This document shows positions 1 through 8,412 of a stretch of DNA of 22,801 bases, one piece after another; position 1 is the stretch's first letter, and each line of letters starts with the position of its first letter. A program made the position numbers and the translations under genes. The stretch comes from Candidatus Acidiferrales bacterium (GTDB taxonomy: Bacteria > Acidobacteriota > Terriglobia > Acidoferrales > UBA7541), in the NCBI GenBank assembly GCA_030043155.1, contig JASHYE010000367.1, positions 1 through 22,801 on the forward strand, read 5' to 3'. Under the pieces are notes generated by a model, which searched no databases, was not told where the DNA came from, and saw nothing but the letters and a program-made list of their open reading frames with translations.

Positions 1-548
1 GCCGAGAGTTTCTTATAACCATCCACGTAGCCATTGGCGATCTCGGCCGCGCGCTCCGGGCTTCTATCGGTAACCGAAATGCGGATCAATCCGTCCTTGA
101 GGCCGCTATCGATGCTCGTGTTGCGCTCTAGGTCCTTGCGCGCGTCGGATTCTCGCTTGTCGTGGTAGACATTCAGGAGATCGAAATTATGGACGAGCGC
201 GTTCTCTACGGTGCGGCTCTGGATCAGCGCGACCTGCATGTCGTTGGGGTTCTTGAGTCCGAGGGTCTGTTGCGCGAGGGAGCCCAGCATCCCCAAGCCG
301 CTGCTCGCTTGAGACAGCAGAGCCGCTTCCATTGAATTGTCTTGCTGAGGCGGAAGCATCACCGTTGTAGCGGTATATCGGTTAGGCAAAGGGAGGGCAG
401 TCAGCAGCGCGAGTACCGTAAAACTCGCCGTTCCAATGAGCAGCGCCTGACGGCGACCAAAAAGTACCCACAAAAGATCGAGTATGGAGACTCCAGCCTT
501 CGGTCCCGAGACAGCGATTATCCGGTCGTCACTTATTACTGAACTCAT
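1..548 (-). CDS. Wzz/GumC-type polysaccharide chain-length determinant (N-terminal part)
   Basis: Proteins of this family sit in the inner membrane and control the chain length or export of surface polysaccharide. About 182 residues are visible, and the gene runs off the left edge. A cytoplasmic stretch of about 33 residues is followed by one membrane helix (about 34-52), then the motif NRYTATTVMLPPQ, which is typical of the start of the periplasmic Wzz domain. Farther on are ALIQSRTVENALV and IRISVTDRSPERAAEIAN, both characteristic of the family. The start is the ATG at 548. An in-frame TGA lies directly before it, so no earlier start in this frame is possible; the ribosome site is weak. The missing C-terminus should hold the coiled coil and second membrane helix, and possibly a BY-kinase domain. 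No neighbouring polysaccharide genes are visible, since that side is cut off. The family is clear; the exact polymer is unknown. Confidence 0.87.
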   Translation of the reverse strand, partial: MSSVISDDRIIAVSGPKAGVSILDLLWVLFGRRQALLIGTASFTVLALLTALPLPNRYTATTVMLPPQQDNSMEAALLSQASSGLGMLGSLAQQTLGLKNPNDMQVALIQSRTVENALVHNFDLLNVYHDKRESDARKDLERNTSIDSGLKDGLIRISVTDRSPERAAEIANGYVDGYKKLS

Positions 549-1149
549 TCAGTCAAATGTTTCGTATTCGAATCAAGTCCATCGGGTGCGACACCGCTAC
601 CATACCGCAATACGACAGCAGAACTGCGGTCGCAAAGGCGGGGCGATCAGCGCGCGTCACAGAAGACTACTGATTTGGCATTCGCGGATGGAGTTCACGC
701 TTGCTCCCCAGTGCCGTGCCTTCCCCCTGCACTGAGCTTGCCAATGTGACGCGATTGCAAGTCGCGAAAATTTAGACACTTAGGATGTTAGAAGGTACGT
801 TCGGAAAGTACGATTCCCACTATGAAACAGAATCCGTAATCACGATTCCCAGTACGAAAACGAATCCATACCGTACGGGAAAGAGGTGAGCTAGTTGCGG
901 TCCCTAATCGACGCACGGGGCTTGCCAAGGCCTCGCATCCGGCACGATGGAGGAAGTGCTCGAAAACCTGCTAACGCCCGGGATCTGCGTTGCGGAACGA
1001 ATATCCAACGGCATTGCTAGACGGCGCGCTCGGCGTCACGCGATGTAGGGAAGGCCCGTTGCGCGTCCTTCCGTTCCGCCGCGGGATGGCATAAAAAAGT
1101 GCAACTAATTGCCTACACTCCACGTCTGACGTAACATTGGAAAGGCAAA
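549..1149. other. Intergenic region between the Wzz-type gene and the efflux operon
   Basis: This stretch of about 600 bases has no ORF with a recognisable product. The short ORFs in it lack good ribosome sites and family motifs. It holds a pair of imperfect direct repeats (810-835 and 842-867) and several GTACG words nearby. The genes on either side diverge from it, so it must contain promoters for both, but I cannot point to a convincing -35/-10 pair. A reading frame at 948-1049 (about 33 codons) looks like chance. Confidence 0.6.
810..867. repeat. Imperfect 26-base direct repeat pair
   Basis: The two units, 810-835 and 842-867, agree at 22 of 26 positions. Both begin ACGATTCCCA and end GAATCC, and they start 32 bases apart, about three helical turns. 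They lie about 280-340 bases upstream of the efflux operon and 260-320 upstream of the divergent Wzz-type gene. They may be tandem protein-binding sites or a decayed duplication; the sequence alone does not decide. Confidence 0.5.
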
Positions 1150-1461
1150 TTGCTCGCTGCGAGAGGTATGACGACCTTTAGGCTTAGAGACGTCCAGCGA
1201 ATCCTATTCGTCCTTTCACTGGCGATGCTGCTGGTGATGGCGACCACCGTCGGAAGCGTGTGGCATCATCACAGGGCAGCCACGGCTGAATCGTCATGTC
1301 CCATTTGCCATTTGGGACATCAAACGCCGCAGCAACCGATTGTGTATCAATCGGCGCCCACGTTCGTTACCACAAGCTTTGAAATGCCAGTGATCGAAGC
1401 TTGTTTGCCACCGACCTTCGTAGTTTCGAAACTCGCTAGCCGCGCACCTCCCTCTCTGTAG
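1150..1461 (+). CDS. Small exported or membrane-anchored His/Cys-rich protein, first gene of the efflux operon
   Basis: This is a protein of about 103 residues and unassigned function. An N-terminal hydrophobic segment (about 18-38) is followed by a cluster of possible metal ligands: three consecutive His (HHH), then CPICHLGH. The order of the segments puts the ligand cluster outside the inner membrane. Its position just ahead of the three RND genes suggests a periplasmic metal-binding or sensing accessory, as seen for other small CxxC/His proteins next to metal exporters. Two starts are possible. The TTG at 1150 has GGAAAGG (1139-1145) at good spacing. The ATG at 1168 has GAGAGG only one base away, too close to work well, so I prefer the TTG. 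A weak hairpin (1480-1495) lies between this gene and the next. Metal binding is inferred. Confidence 0.65.
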   Translation: MLAARGMTTFRLRDVQRILFVLSLAMLLVMATTVGSVWHHHRAATAESSCPICHLGHQTPQQPIVYQSAPTFVTTSFEMPVIEACLPPTFVVSKLASRAPPSL

Positions 1462-1528
1462 ACCTTCGGCCAACCCTTTGGGCGTTCGTGCGCCCTGACC
1501 CTGCATTTCTATTTATTCGAGGAAGAAA

Positions 1529-2803
1529 ATGTTCTATCGCGTACTGCGTATTTCCGCTGTTTTCGGCGCGTTTCTAGGCCTGGCGGCAACTGCTTTCGGC
1601 CAGCAGATCCAAGGTCCGGTTCGAATCACGCTGGATCAAGCTGTCCAGCTTGCCCTTGCGCATAACCACGCATTGCTGGCAGCGCGTACGACCATCGCAC
1701 AAAGCAGGGATGCCGAAGTCACGGCAAATCTGCGTCCGAATCCCACTCTTGGCCTCGATTACATTGGCTTGCCTCTGCGTCCGAGCCAGTTCAATTGGGA
1801 CAATATCGACCAAACGACGGAATTCGACGCAGGTATTTCTTACCTTTTCGAGCGCGGCAAAAAAAGACAGAACCGTCTGCAAGCCGCAAGAGATCAAACG
1901 TCTGTTACAGTCTCCACAGTCAGCGACAATGAACGCACGCTGACTTTCAACGTGGCCACGGCGTTCACCAATGTCCTTCTGGCGGAATCTACCCTCGATT
2001 TTGCGCAGCAGGACCTGAAAAGCTTTCAGGACAGCATCAATATCAGCGAATCGCAATATAAGGCGGGCGCGATCAGCGAAGGCGACTTTCTGAAAATCAA
2101 ACTGCAATTGCTTCAGTTTCAAACCGACGTGACCGCAGCGATCCTTGCCAAGCAGCAAGCCCTTGTTTCTCTGCGCCAGTTGCTCGGCTTTGAATCCGTT
2201 CCGCTCGATTACGACGTTGCTGGCACCCTGGAATATCAAAAGGTTCCATATAACGTAGAGGACCTTCAGGTGATGGCGCTTAAGGATCGCCCCGATCTGC
2301 GCGCCGCTCAGCAAGGTGTTACCGCCGCGCAGAGCGCTTACAAACTGCAGCGCGCCGAAGGAAAAGTGGATGTAACCGGCACAATCGACTACACACACAT
2401 TTCCAATCAGGATACGACATCATTCTACATCAACTTGCCGTTGGCGATTTTCAATCGCAATCAGGGGCAAATCGCGCAGGCGAGAGACGCTATCCTACAG
2501 GCGCAAGAGACGGAGCACGAAGCCTCTGAGCAGGTGATGAGCGATGTGCAGTCGGCTTTCGAGTCGCTCCGCACCAACGAACAAACGTTGCAGATTTACG
2601 AGTCGGGTTACTTAGGTGAATCCAAGGAATCAGTCGACATCAGCGAATATGCTTACAAGCGCGGCGCCGCGAGCCTTCTCGATTTTCTCGATGCCGAACG
2701 CAGCTATCGTGACACCCAATTAGCCTATCGCCAGCAGCTTGCCTCTTACATGCTGGCTCTCGAGCAATTGCGCGAGGCGGTAGGCACAAGGAACTTGCCA
2801 TGA
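1529..2803 (+). CDS. TolC/CzcC-family outer-membrane efflux protein
   Basis: This is the outer-membrane channel of a tripartite RND exporter. The 424-residue product has a signal peptide (hydrophobic residues 8-22, likely cut near AFG-Q at 24/25), then two repeated outer-membrane-efflux domains (about 36-215 and 240-415) rich in long Gln/Ala-heavy helices. The segment ITLDQAVQLALAHN is the usual start of the first domain, and YAYKRGAASLLDFLDAERSY is the usual signature near the end of the second. Length fits the CzcC/CusC branch. The ATG is preceded by GAGGAAG (1519-1525) at ideal spacing. Its stop overlaps the next start in an ATGA junction, so the adaptor is translationally coupled to it. 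The family is certain; the substrate is inferred from the pump. Confidence 0.93.
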   Translation: MFYRVLRISAVFGAFLGLAATAFGQQIQGPVRITLDQAVQLALAHNHALLAARTTIAQSRDAEVTANLRPNPTLGLDYIGLPLRPSQFNWDNIDQTTEFDAGISYLFERGKKRQNRLQAARDQTSVTVSTVSDNERTLTFNVATAFTNVLLAESTLDFAQQDLKSFQDSINISESQYKAGAISEGDFLKIKLQLLQFQTDVTAAILAKQQALVSLRQLLGFESVPLDYDVAGTLEYQKVPYNVEDLQVMALKDRPDLRAAQQGVTAAQSAYKLQRAEGKVDVTGTIDYTHISNQDTTSFYINLPLAIFNRNQGQIAQARDAILQAQETEHEASEQVMSDVQSAFESLRTNEQTLQIYESGYLGESKESVDISEYAYKRGAASLLDFLDAERSYRDTQLAYRQQLASYMLALEQLREAVGTRNLP

Positions 2804-3966
2804 ACAATACTCTATCCTGGAAACTCCTGCCTGCTCTTAGCGCGGCTGCCCTGCTTGCGGCGGGCTGCGGTTCGAATGGCCGCGAGTCTGCGGAGAAAAT
2901 GACGTCGTTTGCAGCGGCAAACAACGGCGGGCAGGCGGAACTTTTCACCGTGCCGCAAGACCAGATGTCGCACGTCCAAATTGTCACGATTGTGCCGCAC
3001 GAGCTCACGCGCACACTGCGGCTCAGCGGACAGGTGTCCTATAACGGCTTCAAGACGACGCCGGTCATTTCGGCCGTTGGCGGTCCCGTCTCGCGTGTGC
3101 TGGCATTTCCGGGCCAGCACGTAAACGTCGGTGACTCCTTGCTGGAAGTCGCTAGCCCGGATTTCTCCTTGCTGCGCGCCAGTTATCTGAAAGCAAAAGA
3201 CACGTACGACGTGGCCGACAAGAATTACGCCCGCGCTCAGGATCTATATTCCCACCACGCCATCGCGGAAGCGGATTTGCTTGCTGCTGAATCCGCAAAA
3301 AACCAGGCGCAGGCCGACCTTACGGCGGCCGAACAGTCGTTGCGCATCCTCGGAATCACGCATTTTGAGCAAATCGCGGACGCCTCGCCCGCCGCCGAGA
3401 TCCCCGTGCTTGCGCCGATTGCCGGAGAGATCGTTGACCGCGAATGCTCGCCCGGACAATTGCTGCAAGCCGGCGCCACGCAATGCTTCACGATTTCCGA
3501 CATGAGCACCGTTTGGGTACTCGTGAATGTGTATCAGAACCAACTGTCATACATCCACTCGGGCGATTCCGTCTCTGTAACTACTGACGCATATCCGACG
3601 GTATTTCACGGCAGAATTTCGTATCTCGCGCCAGCCGTTGACCCCAATACGCGTACCTTGCAGGCGCGCATCGTGACCGACAATCCTGGAGAAAAATTGA
3701 AGAATCAGATGTACGTGACCGCGACAGTTGTTGCCGGCACGATTCGCAATGCCATCACCGTGCCGGTGTCGGCCGTTCTCAGAAACAGCGAGAATCAGCC
3801 TTTTGTCTACACCCAGACGGGAGCGAGCCAATTCGCCCGTCGTATGGTGGAGATTGGCGAGACGCAGGGCGGTCAAACGGAAATTCTCAGCGGAGTGTCA
3901 CCGGGTGAAAAAATTGTCGCGGATGGCAGTCTCTTTTTGCAATTCCAGAATTCCTTGCAGCGTTAA
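2800..3966 (+). CDS. RND efflux periplasmic adaptor lipoprotein (CzcB/CusB family)
   Basis: This membrane-fusion protein joins the inner-membrane pump to the outer-membrane channel. It has 388 residues. A lipobox LAAGC with Cys23 shows it is a lipoprotein, anchored in a membrane and facing the periplasm. Next come the first half of the barrel-sandwich (about 89-118, GGPVSRVLAFPGQHVNVGD), an alpha-helical hairpin (about 121-185), the second sandwich half (about 202-232, VLAPIAGEIV), a beta-barrel (about 236-310) and a C-terminal membrane-proximal domain. There is no His-rich N-terminal extension and no CusF-like tail. The start overlaps the upstream stop by four bases, and the pump begins 18 bases downstream, so the three genes form one transcript. 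Confidence 0.92.
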   Translation: MNNTLSWKLLPALSAAALLAAGCGSNGRESAEKMTSFAAANNGGQAELFTVPQDQMSHVQIVTIVPHELTRTLRLSGQVSYNGFKTTPVISAVGGPVSRVLAFPGQHVNVGDSLLEVASPDFSLLRASYLKAKDTYDVADKNYARAQDLYSHHAIAEADLLAAESAKNQAQADLTAAEQSLRILGITHFEQIADASPAAEIPVLAPIAGEIVDRECSPGQLLQAGATQCFTISDMSTVWVLVNVYQNQLSYIHSGDSVSVTTDAYPTVFHGRISYLAPAVDPNTRTLQARIVTDNPGEKLKNQMYVTATVVAGTIRNAITVPVSAVLRNSENQPFVYTQTGASQFARRMVEIGETQGGQTEILSGVSPGEKIVADGSLFLQFQNSLQR

Positions 3967-3984
3967 GCGACGGAGCGCTCGAAA

Positions 3985-6900
3985 ATGATCCATCGAATTG
4001 TCGAATTCGCTTTGCGGCAACGGTTTCTAATCCTCCTGCTCGTTGCTGCGTTGATCATCGGTGGATCAATTTCTTTTCAGCACATGCCCGTCGACGCCTA
4101 CCCCGATCTTTCACCGCCAATGGTTGAACTGATTACGCAGTGGCCCGGCCACGCGCCCGAAGAGGTCGAGCGCCTCATCACCATTCCTCTTGAAGTGGAG
4201 ATGAACGGCGTGCCGCACATGCGGGTCATGCGCTCCATCTCTCTCTACGATCTTTCCGACATCATCATGACCTTCGACGAGGGCACTGACGACTACTTCG
4301 CGCGTCAGGTGGTGTTTGAGCGGCTCGCAGATGTCAACTTACCCCCGGGGATTACGCCGTCGATGGCGCCGCTTTCCAGCCCCAGCGATCTCGTTTACCG
4401 CTATGTGATCGAAAGCCCGGACCGCAGCCCCCAGGAATTGAAAACATACGAGGACTGGGTCATCGAGCGCGGCTACAAATCGGTCCCTGGCGTAGCCGAC
4501 GATTCCGGTTTCGGCGGCACCGTGATGCAATACCAAGTGCTGCTCGATCCCACCAAGCTCTACGGCTATCACCTTTCCATCCCCACTGTGATGCAGCAAC
4601 TCGCCAATAACAACGCCAACGCGGGCGGCGGTTTCTATTCGCAAGGCGGCCAGTTCTACTACGTCCGCGGTCTTGGCCTGATGCGCGATATGGCTGACAT
4701 CGGAGACACCATCGTGGGCAGCCAGAACGGCGTGCCCGTGCGTATTCGCGACATCGGCCAGGTAACCATGGGCCACGCTCCGCGCCTTGGTGAATTCGGC
4801 TTCATGAAAAACGATGACGCCGTCGAAGGCGTCATCCTGATGCGCACTCATGAGCAAACGCAAAACGTGCTGAAAGGCGTGGAAGCGGAAACGAACGACT
4901 TAAACCAGCACGTGCTTCCGCCCGACGTAAAAATTCATCCGTTTTACGACCGCAGCGACTTGGTCAAGCTGACCATCGATACGGTTGAGAACAACCTTCT
5001 TCGCGGAATGGCTTTGGTCTTTATCGTTCTTCTCTTCTTTCTGGTGAGCGTGCGCGCCGCAGTGATTGTAGCCCTCACAATTCCCCTCGCTCTGCTCTTT
5101 TCTTTCATCTGCCTGCATGCGAAGGGCGTGGACGCCAATCTCTTATCCATCGGCGCCATCGATTTCGGAATCATCATCGACGGCACGCTTGTGATGGTCG
5201 AAAATATTTATCGCGAGCTCGGCTTGCGTGCTGGTCAAAATTATAAGTTCAACGAAGTCCTCCTCGCCGCCGCTGCTGACGTCGACCGGCCCGTCTTTTA
5301 TTCCATCGCTGTCATCATTGCGGGATACATCCCCATTTACGCTCTCAGCGGCCCTTCCGGCAAATTGTTTCACCCCATGGCAGACACGATGTCTTTCGCT
5401 TTGCTGGGAGCGCTCCTTCTCACGCTCACCCTGGTTCCTGTGCTTTGTTCCTACTGGCTGAAAAACGTCAAAGAGCGCGTAAACAAGCCTTACGAATGGA
5501 TCAAGGGTAAGTACACGGGTGAATTGGAATGGTGCCTCGATCACCCGAAGTCAACAATCGTCGTCGCGTTGCTCATTTTTGGCGCAACTCTCTTGCTTGT
5601 GCCCTACATAGGCGGCGAATTCATGCCGCATCTCGATGAAGGCGCATTGTGGGTCCGCGCGACCATGCCCTACACAATTTCGTTCGAAGAAGCGGCCAAG
5701 TTTTCGCCGCAAGTCCGCAACATCTTGATGTCCTATCCGATGGTTACGCAGGTCGGTTCAGAGTTGGGCCGGCCGGACGATGGCACAGATTCGACGGGCT
5801 TCTTTAACGATGAGTTTTACGTGGGCCTAAAACCCTATAACGATGTAACATGGCGTCAGACCGGTATCCGCGATAAAGCGGAATTAACCGCTGATTTGCA
5901 GAAAAAACTCGCGGCTTTTCCGGGCGTCATCTTCAATTTCACCCAGCCTGCAGAAGACGCGGTCGACGAAGCCCTCACAGGACTCAAAAGCTCTCTCGCT
6001 GTGAAAGTTTACGGACCCGATCTGAATGTTTTGCAAGACAAGGCGATTCAGATCAAACGCATTCTCCAAGGCGTTCGCGGCTTCACAGAATTGACCGTTG
6101 TGCGCGAACTCGGCCAGCCCGCTTTGATTATCAATGTCGACCGCGACAGGATCGCGCGCTATGGCATCAACGTCGCCGACGTCGAAACTGTGATTCAAAC
6201 TGCCGTGGGCGGCCAGGCAGCCACGCAGATCATTCAAGGCGAGAAATTGTTCGACCTTGTGGTACGCATGGAGCCGCAATTCCGCTCCAATCCGACACAG
6301 ATCGGCAATTTGCTGGTTGGCACACCGTCGGGACAGCTGATTCCGCTTAGCCAGCTTGCCGACATAAAGGAGAGCACAGGCGCCTCGTTTATTTACCGCG
6401 AGAATAATTCCCGCTACATCGGCGTGCAGTACAGCATCGAAGGGCGCGATCTGCAGAGCGCAGTTCTCGAAGGGCAAAAGGCGGTTAACGCCGCTGTGCA
6501 AATGCCGCCGGGCTACCGCATGACCTGGGGCGGCGAATACAGTGAACTCGTAGCAGCGCAAAAGCAGATGGAACTGATTGGCCCTCTCGCTGTGCTGCTG
6601 ATTTTCTTCATACTCTTCGCTTTGTATGGAAATTTCAAATTCCCGATCAGTATCGCCATCGGCGTGCTGATCACCGAACCGGTTGGCGCGCTCATCGCGC
6701 TCAAGCTGACGGGAACTCCGTTCAGCGTGTCCTCGTTGCTTGGTCTGCTCGCCTTGATGGGCGTTTCTGTGGAAACCGCGGTAATTCTTGTGTCTTTCAT
6801 TAACAAGCTGCGCCTCGAAGGTAAAGATATCCGGACGGCGACGCGCGAGGCTTCGCTGCTTCGCTTGCGTCCTATCATGATGACGGCGCTCGTCGCCTGC

Positions 6901-7068
6901 CTCGGTTTGCTTCCCGCCGCGTTATCGCACGGCATTGGGTCAGACACGCAGCGGCCTTTCGCTATCGTGATCGTGGCCGGTTTAATCTCCAGATTGTTTC
7001 TGGGATTCTTTGTTAACCCTGTGCTCTATGAGGTTGTCGCGCGCGACGGCGACGTTTTGCAGGTCTAA
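3985..7068 (+). CDS. CzcA/CusA-type heavy-metal RND efflux pump
   Basis: This is the inner-membrane proton/cation antiporter that drives the tripartite exporter. Its 1027 residues are close to the usual length. The RND topology is visible: TM1 at about 14-32, a first periplasmic loop, TM2-TM6 between about 338 and 490, TM7 at about 527-545, a second loop, and a final TM cluster from about 865. TM4 carries D393-F-G, D399-G and E406-N, with the same spacing as the proton-relay residues of CzcA. DFG...DG is typical of the divalent-cation (Zn/Co/Cd/Ni) branch, whereas Cu/Ag pumps usually have a DAA-type version, so a divalent substrate is more likely. The exact metal cannot be read from sequence. 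The gene ends two bases from a convergent neighbour, with no clear terminator between them. Confidence 0.93.
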   Translation: MIHRIVEFALRQRFLILLLVAALIIGGSISFQHMPVDAYPDLSPPMVELITQWPGHAPEEVERLITIPLEVEMNGVPHMRVMRSISLYDLSDIIMTFDEGTDDYFARQVVFERLADVNLPPGITPSMAPLSSPSDLVYRYVIESPDRSPQELKTYEDWVIERGYKSVPGVADDSGFGGTVMQYQVLLDPTKLYGYHLSIPTVMQQLANNNANAGGGFYSQGGQFYYVRGLGLMRDMADIGDTIVGSQNGVPVRIRDIGQVTMGHAPRLGEFGFMKNDDAVEGVILMRTHEQTQNVLKGVEAETNDLNQHVLPPDVKIHPFYDRSDLVKLTIDTVENNLLRGMALVFIVLLFFLVSVRAAVIVALTIPLALLFSFICLHAKGVDANLLSIGAIDFGIIIDGTLVMVENIYRELGLRAGQNYKFNEVLLAAAADVDRPVFYSIAVIIAGYIPIYALSGPSGKLFHPMADTMSFALLGALLLTLTLVPVLCSYWLKNVKERVNKPYEWIKGKYTGELEWCLDHPKSTIVVALLIFGATLLLVPYIGGEFMPHLDEGALWVRATMPYTISFEEAAKFSPQVRNILMSYPMVTQVGSELGRPDDGTDSTGFFNDEFYVGLKPYNDVTWRQTGIRDKAELTADLQKKLAAFPGVIFNFTQPAEDAVDEALTGLKSSLAVKVYGPDLNVLQDKAIQIKRILQGVRGFTELTVVRELGQPALIINVDRDRIARYGINVADVETVIQTAVGGQAATQIIQGEKLFDLVVRMEPQFRSNPTQIGNLLVGTPSGQLIPLSQLADIKESTGASFIYRENNSRYIGVQYSIEGRDLQSAVLEGQKAVNAAVQMPPGYRMTWGGEYSELVAAQKQMELIGPLAVLLIFFILFALYGNFKFPISIAIGVLITEPVGALIALKLTGTPFSVSSLLGLLALMGVSVETAVILVSFINKLRLEGKDIRTATREASLLRLRPIMMTALVACLGLLPAALSHGIGSDTQRPFAIVIVAGLISRLFLGFFVNPVLYEVVARDGDVLQV

Positions 7069-7070
7069 TT

Positions 7071-7622
7071 TCAACGTTCTTGAGCCGCCCCGGGCGGCCG
7101 GTCGGGCGTTTCAATCTTGAACTGCTTGGCGTATTCCGCGACCAGCCGCTGCCATCCGCCGAACTTCGTCGCTTTGCCACCAGCAATGCGGCCAATCGGA
7201 CTTCCACTGAGAAGACGGTCCAAAACATCGAAAGAAATTTGCCACCCGGCAGCGCCCCACGCGATGAAACGCCGATCGATGTCGTGCCACAGCGTCAGGC
7301 GCGTCCCACCCGCGATAGCTTCGAGTTCCCAGCGAATGTCATTGTACTCAAGCACGTTGGGAGCGTCAGCTCGCGTCACTTTTGTCTCGATCACGCTGCC
7401 CGTTCCAACCCAGGTGAGCTTCACTGCGCCAATCGTGCTGAGGCTTCCGTCGGCGTCAAAGGGCGCCCATTCGCGCAGATGCGCCGGGTCGGTGAGCGCC
7501 TGCCAGACTTTTTCTGGCGAATGACGCAGTTCTCTTGTGAGAATGAGCGTCCACTTTTCTCCACCCTTTCGTATCTGCGCTCCGCGGGCCGGGCCCGGCG
7601 GGTACTGCTCGCACTCGTTCAT
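7071..7622 (-). CDS. AHSA1/SRPBCC-domain protein
   Basis: This is a START-like hydrophobic-pocket protein of 183 residues. Proteins of this type bind small ligands and often accompany ArsR regulators; the ligand is unknown. After about 22 polar residues the domain opens with a typical strand-helix (LTRELRHSPEKVWQALTDP, then LREWAP). GGTRLTLWHDID in the middle and a long C-terminal helix (GWQRLVAEYAKQF) complete the fold. Earlier in-frame starts exist up to 7676, but the ATG at 7622 overlaps the upstream TGA in an ATGA junction, so translational coupling decides it. It is the last gene of the arsR-VOC-AHSA1 operon. The C-terminal tail crosses a GC-rich palindrome near 7083-7098 and looks unstructured. 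Confidence 0.87.
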   Translation of the reverse strand: MNECEQYPPGPARGAQIRKGGEKWTLILTRELRHSPEKVWQALTDPAHLREWAPFDADGSLSTIGAVKLTWVGTGSVIETKVTRADAPNVLEYNDIRWELEAIAGGTRLTLWHDIDRRFIAWGAAGWQISFDVLDRLLSGSPIGRIAGGKATKFGGWQRLVAEYAKQFKIETPDRPPGAAQER

Positions 7623-8026
7623 TGCGCCGCCGTTGATTTCCATGCCAGCTGAACGAGCTGAATGAGGTTGCCGCATGTATCGTTCAGCATCGCAATCGTC
7701 GAGGCGGTCACGTCGGTGGGGGGCATGGTGAACTGGGCCCCTCTGCCCTTGATTCGTTCATAATCGCTCTTTACGTCGTCAGTGTAGAACATGGCCGCGG
7801 GCTGGCCCTGCTGAAACATCGCCTGCTGGTAGGCTTTGGCAGCGGGATTGTTGTTCAGGGACAGTTGAAGTTCAGTGCCGTTCGGCTCATCGGGCGATGC
7901 CACAGTCAGCCAGCGATACGGGCCTTGACTAAAATCGTTCTTTTTGGCAAAGCCCAGAACTTCTGTGTAGAAGCGCAAGGCCCTATCTTGATCGTCCACA
8001 TATATGCTGGTCACTTTGATTTTCAT
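7619..8026 (-). CDS. VOC-family (glyoxalase/bleomycin-resistance-like) protein
   Basis: This is a protein of 135 residues with two beta-alpha-beta-beta-beta modules. It begins KVTSIYVDDQDRALRFYTEVLGF, the classic VOC opening, and ends GNLIQLVQ at the last strand, where many metal-dependent members have Glu as a ligand; Gln here may mean no metal or a different one. The protein may bind or modify a small molecule; the reaction is unknown. The start is the ATG at 8026: AAGGAG lies at 8034-8039 in ideal position, and the ATG overlaps the stop of arsR in an ATGA. An upstream in-frame extension to 8176 would be low-complexity Arg-rich sequence lying inside arsR and is rejected. The gene is coupled to both neighbours. 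Confidence 0.88.
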   Translation of the reverse strand: MKIKVTSIYVDDQDRALRFYTEVLGFAKKNDFSQGPYRWLTVASPDEPNGTELQLSLNNNPAAKAYQQAMFQQGQPAAMFYTDDVKSDYERIKGRGAQFTMPPTDVTASTIAMLNDTCGNLIQLVQLAWKSTAAQ

Positions 8027-8406
8027 TTCGTTTCTCCTTGGCGGCGTTCGCGGTTCGGGCCGCGTCGCTTGCTGTTCGTTCTTTCTTTCGTGGGTGTTGA
8101 TGAATCCATGCGGTCGAGGTGTCGTTCGAGCGCGTCTACGTGCGCCGTCCAAAATCGCCGGAACTGAGCGAGCCAACTATCCACCTCCTGGAATCGCTCA
8201 GGTCTCAGCCGGTAGAGACGGCGTTGCGCATCCACGGTAGACTCCACGAAACCGGCCTCACGCAGTACTCGCAGGTGCTTTGACACGCTCGGCTGCGGCA
8301 TATGAAGGTCGCGCTCGATTTGCCCCACCGATTGTTGTGACGAAACCAGCAGGCTCAAGATCGCGCGGCGGTTCGGCTCGGCAATGATTTCAAATGCAGA
8401 TTCCAT
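8023..8406 (-). CDS. ArsR-family winged-helix transcriptional repressor
   Basis: This is a 127-residue dimeric DNA-binding protein. It opens with ESAFEIIAEPNRRAILSLL, typical of the non-metal (SdpR-like) ArsR group. The helix-turn-helix is about 27-51 (SVGQIERDLHMPQPSVSKHL), followed by a wing ending RRLYRL. The metal-sensing ELCVCDL motif is absent, so the signal is probably not arsenic or another metal. The frame is open to 8442, but a TTGACA/TATATA promoter overlaps that extension, so the ATG at 8406 is the better start. It leaves almost no leader. The C-terminal tail after about residue 100 is charged and probably disordered. The gene heads a three-gene coupled operon and is probably self-repressed through the palindrome in its promoter. 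Confidence 0.87.
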   Translation of the reverse strand: MESAFEIIAEPNRRAILSLLVSSQQSVGQIERDLHMPQPSVSKHLRVLREAGFVESTVDAQRRLYRLRPERFQEVDSWLAQFRRFWTAHVDALERHLDRMDSSTPTKERTNSKRRGPNRERRQGETK

Positions 8407-8412
8407 TTCCTT

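Noticed and set aside
484..735. 83-codon open frame after the Wzz-type gene
   Set aside because: It overlaps the start of that gene on the other strand, lacks a ribosome site and has no recognisable protein features.
948..1049. 33-codon frame in the first intergenic region as a possible gene remnant
   Set aside because: It is too short, Arg-rich at the end and matches nothing I recognise.
1574..2398. 274-codon open frame on the minus strand
   Set aside because: It lies wholly opposite the TolC-like gene, has no family motifs and shows composition expected of a reverse-frame shadow.
7083..7098. GC-rich palindrome as a terminator for the efflux operon
   Set aside because: No T tract follows it on the plus strand and it lies inside the AHSA1 coding sequence.
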